A DNA stretch of 52,820 bases from Oscillospiraceae bacterium Marseille-Q3528 (GTDB taxonomy: Bacteria > Bacillota > Clostridia > Lachnospirales > Lachnospiraceae), in NCBI GenBank assembly GCA_018223385.1, contig JAGTTR010000024.1, forward strand, positions 1-52,820, read 5' to 3'. The translations under genes and the position numbers were made by a program. How positions within the stretch are numbered: position 1 is the first letter of the stretch; the number at the start of each line of letters is the position of its first letter. The notes under the pieces are model-generated. The model saw only the letters and a list, made by a program, of their open reading frames with translations. It made no database searches and had not been told where the DNA came from. Below are positions 46,995 to 52,820 of this stretch, one piece after another.

Positions 46995-47644
46995 AGCAGG
47001 TGCTCATTGTAGAAGATCAGCGGATGCCCAGAAAATATATGGAAAGTATGATCTCTGACAGTAAATATTATGCCCTTGCAGCCAGTATCAGCGGTGCAGA
47101 TGTTGCACTCGCCTATTGTAAGCGGCAGATGATCGATCTGATCCTGATGGATGTATGTACTTCCGGAAACAAGGATGGCATTGAAGCCGCGGCTGAGATC
47201 AAAGCGGCGTTCCCTAACATAAAGATTATCATTGTCACATCCATGGTCGAGGCCGGTTTCCTGGAAAGAGCAAAAGCCGCAAAGGTTGACAGCTTCTGGT
47301 ACAAAGATTTAAGTCCCGAAGATCTGCTGGATGTCATTGACCGCACGATGGCGGGCGAACAGATCTTCCCCCGGGAAACACCACCGGTGAAATTGGGGCT
47401 TGTAAGCAGCGCCGACCTGACAGCAAAAGAGATCCAGGTACTGCGCCTGGTTTGCGACGGTCTGGAATACAGTGAGATCGCCCGGGCGCTTTCTATCACA
47501 GAACGGACTGTGAAATATCATGTTTCCAACATTCTGCAGAAAACCGGCTATGCCAACAAAACCCGTCTTGCCATAGCAGTCACAGGCAAAAAATTTATTA
47601 TTCCGAGCCTCCCGGAGGATCTGGATCCCAACATCACCGGATAA
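46991..47644 (+). CDS. NarL/FixJ-family response regulator
   Basis: The 217-residue protein starts at the ATG at 46991, which overlaps the kinase stop, with AAAGGAGG upstream. The receiver domain has the acidic pocket VEDQ, phospho-acceptor Asp54 in LILMDV, and the conserved Lys near WYKDLS. A LuxR-type helix-turn-helix follows (LTAKEIQVLRLVCDGLEYSE and ITERTVKYHVSNIL). It is expected to bind DNA as a dimer after phosphorylation by the kinase encoded before it. Confidence 0.92.
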   Translation: MKQVLIVEDQRMPRKYMESMISDSKYYALAASISGADVALAYCKRQMIDLILMDVCTSGNKDGIEAAAEIKAAFPNIKIIIVTSMVEAGFLERAKAAKVDSFWYKDLSPEDLLDVIDRTMAGEQIFPRETPPVKLGLVSSADLTAKEIQVLRLVCDGLEYSEIARALSITERTVKYHVSNILQKTGYANKTRLAIAVTGKKFIIPSLPEDLDPNITG

Positions 47645-47751
47645 CAGCGCAGACCGTTTATCACCTGTACCCGGGGACAGTGTGCGAAAGTGGCTTTTTT
47701 GCTATACTGGTAATATCAAAGGATTCAAAATGACTGACAGGAGGCCACTTT

Positions 47752-48135
47752 ATGCGAAGAATCGTTATTGATATGCAAAATATCCTGTTTGCAGATGCCG
47801 TAGCCGAAGCCCTGCGCAACTTTGATTCCGATCTGGAACCGTTCATGAGCGAGAACCCCGACAAAACGCTGTCTCTGTGTGATACTGTGCTTGCAAATGT
47901 CCTGATCATGGAGGTCACCACATACCCATCCCGGACGCTGGAAGAACGGCTGAAAATCCGAAACGCCCTGAAACGGAAGCATCCGGATTGCAAAATCGTG
48001 CTGGTGGTGGATGAAAATACAGAGAGGAAACTGGCTGACAGGGTGCGTCAGGCCAAAAAGGACGGTCTGGTGGATAATTTTATTTACGGCTCTGTTTCTT
48101 CCAGCTATCTCTCTGCTGTCATTGATGCACTTTAG
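47752..48135 (+). CDS. Stand-alone receiver-like protein with Glu at the phospho-site
   Basis: The 127 residues have the alternating alpha/beta pattern of a receiver domain (RRIVIDMQN, VLIMEVTTYPS, CKIVLVVDEN) but no output domain. At residue 54, the place of Asp54 in the regulator encoded just upstream, there is Glu in VLIMEV. The N-terminal acidic pair is reduced and no clear Lys follows the fourth strand. It may be a permanently active-like or decoy receiver. The gene has an ACAGGAGG ribosome site and a TATACT-like box about 45 bp upstream (the -35 is weak). Confidence 0.62.
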   Translation: MRRIVIDMQNILFADAVAEALRNFDSDLEPFMSENPDKTLSLCDTVLANVLIMEVTTYPSRTLEERLKIRNALKRKHPDCKIVLVVDENTERKLADRVRQAKKDGLVDNFIYGSVSSSYLSAVIDAL

Positions 48136-48180
48136 AAAAGAGATGACGGCGGGCCGAATCGAAGACAGGAGGGTACCAAC

Positions 48181-49530
48181 ATAAAAAGAATATTCATTTT
48201 AGTTCTCACCATGATACTTCTGGTGAGCATGACAGGCTGCGGTAATAAAACCGCAAAGGATCCCGTCACATTGACCATGTGGCATGTCTATGGAAGTCAG
48301 ACAGAATCACCGCTCAATGCGTTGATCGATGAATTTAACCAGACAAAGGGGAAAGAAAACGGCATTGTAGTTTCTGTTGTTTCCGTCACAAATTCCTCTG
48401 CGATCGATGATGCGCTGATCGCCTCTGCCCATAATGATCCGGGGGCAGTTTCCATGCCGGATCTGTTCACAGCCTATCCACGGGTGGCCGAAGAAATCGG
48501 GCCTGACAGGCTTCTGGATTGGGACGGATATCTTTCGGAGAAGGAACGCTCCGCCTATGTGGATGCATTTCTGGAAGAAGGCATCATAGATGGACGTCTG
48601 GTTATGCTGCCCATCGCCAAATCGACAGAGCTGCTGTTCCTGAACAAAACGATCTTCGACCGTTTTTCCACGGACACAGGCGCATCAGCGGACGATCTTC
48701 TCCATTTTGAGACCCTTTTCGATCTGTGCTGCCGATATTATGACTGGTCAGACGGGGCACAGATGTTTCAGATCAATGACTTCTACCATTACTTCCTGGT
48801 CAATATCGCCGGGCGGGGCGGACAGTTCATCCGGGACGGGAAGCCGGATTGCAGCAGCGAAGAATTTGCACAAACCTATCTGCCAATGGCCCGGGCAGCA
48901 ATCTATGGCGGACTGTGCACCGGGGACGGCTATGCTTCTGACCGCTGGAAGACTGCCGAGGTGATCAGCAATATCGGTTCTACGGCAGGAATGCTGTATC
49001 TGCGGGACTATGTGACCTATCAGGATAATACCACAGAGGAAATCGAAACAGCGGTGTATCCTTACCCGGTCTTTTCCGACGCCTCACCGGTGGCCATACA
49101 AAGGGGATCCGGTTTGTTTGCCATGAAAAGCGAAGATGAGAGAAAGAATGAAGCTGCCGCAGTTTTCGGAAAATGGATCACAGAGAATGAACATAATCTG
49201 GACTTTGCAATTGCTTCCGGCTACCTGCCGGTTACAGAAGATGCCTTTTCCACACTCTTCTCTGACATGGAAATTGTTGAAAATAAGAAATTCCAGATGC
49301 TTTATGAAGCAGTGGATCAAATGTATGGTTCCTACACTTTTTCTCCTTTGCCGCTGTATAACGCTTCCGGCGAAACACAGTCGCAGTTTGAGGAAACCGT
49401 GAAGAACATATTATCGATTGCCCACCGGGACTATATCAGCCGCACAGAACACGGAGATGACCCGGAATCGGTTATGCAAGAGCTCCTTGACTCTTCGCTT
49501 TCGGAAATCCGGGGAGCCACAGCACATTGA
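48181..49530 (+). CDS. Family 1 extracellular solute-binding lipoprotein, apparent AUA start
   Basis: The protein binds a ligand, probably a sugar, outside the cell. It has TLTMWHVYGSQTESPLNALI, AKSTELLFLNKTIFDRF and GSGLFAMKSEDERKNEAAAVF, as in family 1 solute-binding proteins. The first in-frame ATG (48211) would leave a poor signal without positive charges. The ten preceding codons (ATA at 48181, then KRIFILVLT) supply the charged start of a normal lipoprotein signal ending SMTGCG, with AGGAGGG 7 bases before the ATA. I therefore set the start at ATA; a lost ATG is the other reading. No ABC permease gene is nearby, so it may serve sensing, not uptake. Confidence 0.72.
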   Translation: MKRIFILVLTMILLVSMTGCGNKTAKDPVTLTMWHVYGSQTESPLNALIDEFNQTKGKENGIVVSVVSVTNSSAIDDALIASAHNDPGAVSMPDLFTAYPRVAEEIGPDRLLDWDGYLSEKERSAYVDAFLEEGIIDGRLVMLPIAKSTELLFLNKTIFDRFSTDTGASADDLLHFETLFDLCCRYYDWSDGAQMFQINDFYHYFLVNIAGRGGQFIRDGKPDCSSEEFAQTYLPMARAAIYGGLCTGDGYASDRWKTAEVISNIGSTAGMLYLRDYVTYQDNTTEEIETAVYPYPVFSDASPVAIQRGSGLFAMKSEDERKNEAAAVFGKWITENEHNLDFAIASGYLPVTEDAFSTLFSDMEIVENKKFQMLYEAVDQMYGSYTFSPLPLYNASGETQSQFEETVKNILSIAHRDYISRTEHGDDPESVMQELLDSSLSEIRGATAH

Positions 49531-49553
49531 CACACACAAAGGGGGGCAGAACT

Positions 49554-51233
49554 ATGCTGCTACGCCTGAAAGAAATGAAAGCCGCACTGGCGGCAGCGCA
49601 AACGCAGGGAGTTTCCATGCGCCGCCGCCTGATGATCTACCTTTTTACCATCATCGTTTTTTTCGCACTCCTGATCGTTATACTGCTGCTCCTTTTCGGC
49701 GCCATCACTCCCATCGGATATGAGATTGAGCGGGCTTTGGACAATCAGCTGAAGAACTCTGCGAATCTCCTGGAACGTCAGGGCAACGATCAGGCTGCCT
49801 ACGCACTTGATTTTTCCCAACAGATAACAGAAGCGGTCAGAAATGAACTGACAGATGCCGGGATTACCTTTGACCAGCTGCGCAATCATCCCGATGCTCT
49901 GGAATCCATGCAAAACAAGCTCTTTGAAATCGTCAACAGCCATATGCTGCTTACACCCTGCAGCGGCGCATTTTGCTTTTTGAACACAACTGTCAACGAT
50001 ACCCTGCCCGATAAAAGCTATAGCGGGCTGTATCTGAAGTTTGCGAATCTTTATGCAGAAAACACCATTCATAATGATGTTTGCCTTTTTCGTGGATTTC
50101 CCGCTGTCGCGCGGGAAAAGAATATGAACCTCCACAGCACATGGCAGTTAGAAACCCAGACGGAGGCGTTTCCTGAAATTGACGGATTGATGTCCGGCAA
50201 AAGCGGGAATCTTTCTGAATCCTGGTTTCTTACATCTGTTTATCATCTGCCCGGCACCTGGGAAAGTGTCCGTTTTCTCTGTATACCCGTTTTAGATCCT
50301 GACGGAGTCACAATAGGTGTATGCGGCTTTGAGATCAGCAATCTGTATTTTTCACTTTCTCACAAAACGATGGGAAGCGGACAGGCACATATCTTTTGCG
50401 CCTTGCTGACAGAAGAATCGGATCATTATGCAGGCCAGGTTGCAGGAAATCAATCCGGCTATTTTCCGCTGGTTGAAGATACTTTTTTCCTTGATGACAG
50501 GAAACCTCTGACGATCTTCCATAGCGGGAATACCAAATTTATCGGTAAAATCCAGGAACTGAAAATAGGAACGACGCCCCATCTGGTTGCCGTTATGCTC
50601 CCTGCCACGGAATACCAGGCGCTTATACGGACGGTACAGCTTAAAATTGCCGCATTTTTGTTTATTGCCTTTCTGGCCACGTTGGTCTCCGTTCTCTGGT
50701 GCAGCAAAAAATATGTTGCACCCATCTTACAGGGCCTGGAACAGATTAAGACCAGCACAGACCGGGCACAGGGCGAATCCCACGTTCTGGAAATCGAGGA
50801 TCTCTTTGCTTTCCTCGCAGAGCAGGACCGGGCACATGAGGCAACTTTATCCTCTTTACAGCAGGAGCGGCTGGAAGCGCAGAGCAGGCAGGAGCGGCTG
50901 CAAAGCAAACTGGAACAGGCCAGCAATGATCTTGGATCTGCGCAGGCAGAAATTGCCCGGCTTGCCTATTCCAGAAAACAGGAGATCGATCCCGATGATT
51001 TTCAATATTTCTGGGAGGGGATCAGTCAGCTCACTCCGACAGAAAGGAAGGTCTTTGATCTGTATCTTGAAGGAAAAAATGCAAAAGAGATTCTTGCGAT
51101 CCTGGGCGTGACAGAAAACACATTAAAATTCCACAACAAAAATATCTACAACAAGCTGGGCGTTTCATCCCGCAAACAGCTCCTTCGTTATGCCACTTTA
51201 CTGAAGCAGCAGGAGGGAAAGGAACAGCAATAA
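49554..51233 (+). CDS. Membrane-anchored LuxR-type transcription regulator
   Basis: The 559 residues include a transmembrane helix near 28-50 (LMIYLFTIIVFFALLIVILL), a large extracytoplasmic Cache-like region of ~310 residues, a second transmembrane helix (LKIAAFLFIAFLATLVSVLW), a coiled coil rich in Gln/Glu/Arg (EQDRAHEATLSSLQQERLEA) and a C-terminal LuxR/GerE helix-turn-helix (LTPTERKVFDLYLEGKNAKE, then VTENTLKFHNKNIYNKLGVS). A sensor and DNA-binding domain joined across the membrane make it a one-component regulator. I chose the ATG at 49554 after AGGGGGG. It directly follows the solute-binding protein gene, so that protein may present its ligand to this sensor. Confidence 0.78.
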   Translation: MLLRLKEMKAALAAAQTQGVSMRRRLMIYLFTIIVFFALLIVILLLLFGAITPIGYEIERALDNQLKNSANLLERQGNDQAAYALDFSQQITEAVRNELTDAGITFDQLRNHPDALESMQNKLFEIVNSHMLLTPCSGAFCFLNTTVNDTLPDKSYSGLYLKFANLYAENTIHNDVCLFRGFPAVAREKNMNLHSTWQLETQTEAFPEIDGLMSGKSGNLSESWFLTSVYHLPGTWESVRFLCIPVLDPDGVTIGVCGFEISNLYFSLSHKTMGSGQAHIFCALLTEESDHYAGQVAGNQSGYFPLVEDTFFLDDRKPLTIFHSGNTKFIGKIQELKIGTTPHLVAVMLPATEYQALIRTVQLKIAAFLFIAFLATLVSVLWCSKKYVAPILQGLEQIKTSTDRAQGESHVLEIEDLFAFLAEQDRAHEATLSSLQQERLEAQSRQERLQSKLEQASNDLGSAQAEIARLAYSRKQEIDPDDFQYFWEGISQLTPTERKVFDLYLEGKNAKEILAILGVTENTLKFHNKNIYNKLGVSSRKQLLRYATLLKQQEGKEQQ

Positions 51234-51252
51234 CGTTCCCGCACACCGGCAC

Positions 51253-52149
51253 TCATTCGACCCCTGCCAGATATTCCCGCACACCTCTGGCGATACCGCC
51301 TGCCAGCAGGTTCTGGTAGCTGTCGGTGAGCAGCCGGGCACGCTCGGTACTGTCACTTAAATATCCAAGTTCCACCAGGATGGACGGCATGGTCGTCTCC
51401 CGGGTCACGATGAAATCCTCTGTCCGGGTGCCGCGATTCTTGGCGCCGGTCATGTTCACCAGCCAACTCTGGGTCTTCTTCGCCAGCACACCGCCCTCTG
51501 CGTTATTGCTGTCATAGTAAATCTCAATGCCGCTGGCCTCACCCTTCTCCAGATAGTTGCAGTGGATGCTGACGAACACGTTGGCACCGGCCTTGTTGGC
51601 CAGCTCTGCCCGGGCATAGTTGTCCACCTTCGTATCATCCGAGCGGGTCATCTCCACCTGATAGCCGGCATCCGTCAGAAGCTTCTGTACCTTCTTCGCC
51701 ACCGCCAGGTTGATGTCCTTCTCCAGCACCTCCTGATAGCTTGTCCCCTGATCCTTGCCGCCGTGACCCGCATCCAGATAGACGATCTGCTTGTTCTTCA
51801 CCGCAGCGGACTTCTTCCCCAGCAGGCCATCTGCCTCCGGCAGGATCGAATCCCCGGTTACGTTAACGTTCCCCGCGCCGAACAGACTGCCTGCCAGACT
51901 GCGGACGCCCCGTCCCATGAAAAACACCAGCGCAAAAACGATCACTGCCGCCAGAATATGTACCGGCCGCTTCCCCGTGGAGCGCCGCCTCTTTCCTGTC
52001 TTCTGTTCATGTCTGTCCGAATAATACCGGTCAGAATATCGTTCTTCCTCCCAGTCATCCATCCAGCGCTCGTCCTCCGCCTGGGTTCTCCGGGAACTTC
52101 TTATATGATAAAAATCCAACTGTCCGCTTCTTCCTGCACTCTGATACAC
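51253..52149 (-). CDS. N-acetylmuramoyl-L-alanine amidase (Amidase_3)
   Basis: Cleaves the amide bond between N-acetylmuramic acid and the peptide of peptidoglycan. The 298 residues have a basic cytoplasmic start, one transmembrane helix (VHILAAVIVFALVFFMG), a linker, and the zinc amidase domain: VYLDAGHGGKDQG (zinc His), KVQKLLTDAGYQVEMTR, FVSIHCNYLE (zinc His) and SILVELGYLSDS with the catalytic Glu. This is CwlD-like. The start is a GTG at 52149; an ATG at 52062 is possible. It converges on the sensor gene array. Confidence 0.88.
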   Translation of the reverse strand: MYQSAGRSGQLDFYHIRSSRRTQAEDERWMDDWEEERYSDRYYSDRHEQKTGKRRRSTGKRPVHILAAVIVFALVFFMGRGVRSLAGSLFGAGNVNVTGDSILPEADGLLGKKSAAVKNKQIVYLDAGHGGKDQGTSYQEVLEKDINLAVAKKVQKLLTDAGYQVEMTRSDDTKVDNYARAELANKAGANVFVSIHCNYLEKGEASGIEIYYDSNNAEGGVLAKKTQSWLVNMTGAKNRGTRTEDFIVTRETTMPSILVELGYLSDSTERARLLTDSYQNLLAGGIARGVREYLAGVE

Positions 52150-52278
52150 GCTTCATCCGTCCTCTGCCACCTTTGATAAATTAACTGTATCAGACAAATG
52201 TTTCTTTTTAGCCTCTAAAAATCTTAATTTTTATTAAAATATTTGTAATAATATCATATGAACATAAAAGTGGAATAA

Positions 52279-52749
52279 TCATCCCACAGTATGCGAATAC
52301 AACATCATATCCATAATCTCATCCAGCGTCCCGATGCTGGCTGCCAGCCGCTGCTGATCCTTCTCAGATAACACCGCCAGCCTTCTGGCAAGCTCCGCGC
52401 TGATACGGCCCACGTGCTCCTGCAGAAAATCTCTGCCTGTCTGGGTGATCTCCACATGCACCAGCCGCCGGTTCTTCCTGTCGTGGCTGCGGGCCACCAG
52501 AGAGCGTCCCTCCAGCTCATTGATCAGCTTCGTCAGCTGCTGGCTGGAAATGCCCATCTGCTCCGCCAGCGCCGTCATCGTCACCGGGCTGTCCTGGGGC
52601 CGGTCCAGAATCCACAGCGCATTGAACGCATGGGATGTCAGCTTCATTTCTTTATCCTCCACTGCCGGATGCCGCACCGTCGTGACCATTTTTTTCATAA
52701 AATTCACCAGCAATAAGGCCAGCGCCGTATTCTCTTCCATTTTTTTCAT
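52279..52749 (-). CDS. MarR-family transcription regulator
   Basis: From the ATG at 52749 the 156 residues form a MarR winged helix: helices at the N-terminus for dimerisation, LTSHAFNALWILD, then TMTALAEQMGISSQQLTKLI for the recognition region and RSHDRKNRRLVHVEIT for the wing, with a C-terminal dimerisation helix. It has GGAG before the start. The regulated gene is not shown; the closest neighbour is the amidase gene, 129 bp downstream. Confidence 0.9.
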   Translation of the reverse strand: MKKMEENTALALLLVNFMKKMVTTVRHPAVEDKEMKLTSHAFNALWILDRPQDSPVTMTALAEQMGISSQQLTKLINELEGRSLVARSHDRKNRRLVHVEITQTGRDFLQEHVGRISAELARRLAVLSEKDQQRLAASIGTLDEIMDMMLYSHTVG

Positions 52750-52820
52750 CCTTTCTCCGGTTTCTTTCAAAATTGATTCTGTTTTAACATATTTTTTAGA
52801 AAATGTCAACTTTTAACTAT

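Overview
The window looks like the chromosome of an anaerobic gut Firmicute, most likely a Lachnospiraceae member. The grounds are the gene content and order (rpmG-secE-nusG-rplKA, rplJL, rpoBC, rpsL-rpsG-fusA-tuf), strong AGGAGG ribosome binding sites, sigma-A type promoters, and a large set of Cys-anchored lipoproteins and zinc-ribbon proteins. The family assignment is an inference; no rRNA gene is present to confirm it.

Region 1 (about 1-9240) is AT-rich and reads as a defence island. On the minus strand lie vsr, two tandem Sau3AI/MutH-type restriction endonucleases, a C5-cytosine methyltransferase with its own promoter over a GATC-centred palindrome, and a large SIR2-domain protein cut by the window start. 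Facing away on the plus strand are an XRE regulator broken by one stop codon and a DUF2971 protein.

Region 2 (about 9240-28990) is the transcription/translation core, all on the minus strand: rpmG, secE, nusG, rplK, rplA, rplJ, rplL, rpoB, rpoC, rpsL, rpsG, fusA, tuf. Two unrelated membrane protein genes interrupt it: a GT-C/DUF2142-like protein between rplA and rplJ, and an EamA transporter between rpoC and rpsL. Promoters, terminators, an L10 leader and two apparent L1-binding sites can be read directly. The intergenic gaps hold two kinds of repeated, apparently structured element. A ~153-bp element has one copy upstream of the rpsL promoter and one upstream of the rpoB promoter, and its hairpins covary. 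A second palindromic element follows tuf and, as a 121-bp tandem repeat, follows rplJ.

Region 3 (about 29090-43800) is mostly a minus-strand array of cell-envelope genes: seven lipoproteins (including the 113-aa DUF5640-like one), several zinc-ribbon proteins, a small membrane protein, a TPM-domain protein, a TFIIB-like zinc-ribbon membrane protein and an SPFH protein. The last three match the parts of the Bacillus YdjG-YdjH-YdjI membrane-stress module, so I read the array as an expanded, PspA-less relative of it.

Region 4 (about 44040-51230) is a divergent plus-strand signalling array: a 7TM sensor without visible kinase motifs, a histidine kinase, a NarL-type response regulator, a receiver-like protein with Glu at the phospho-Asp position, an orphan solute-binding lipoprotein apparently starting at AUA, and a membrane-anchored LuxR-type regulator. 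It plausibly controls the envelope array beside it. The window closes with a cell-wall amidase and a MarR regulator. No tRNA, rRNA, CRISPR array or insertion sequence was seen.
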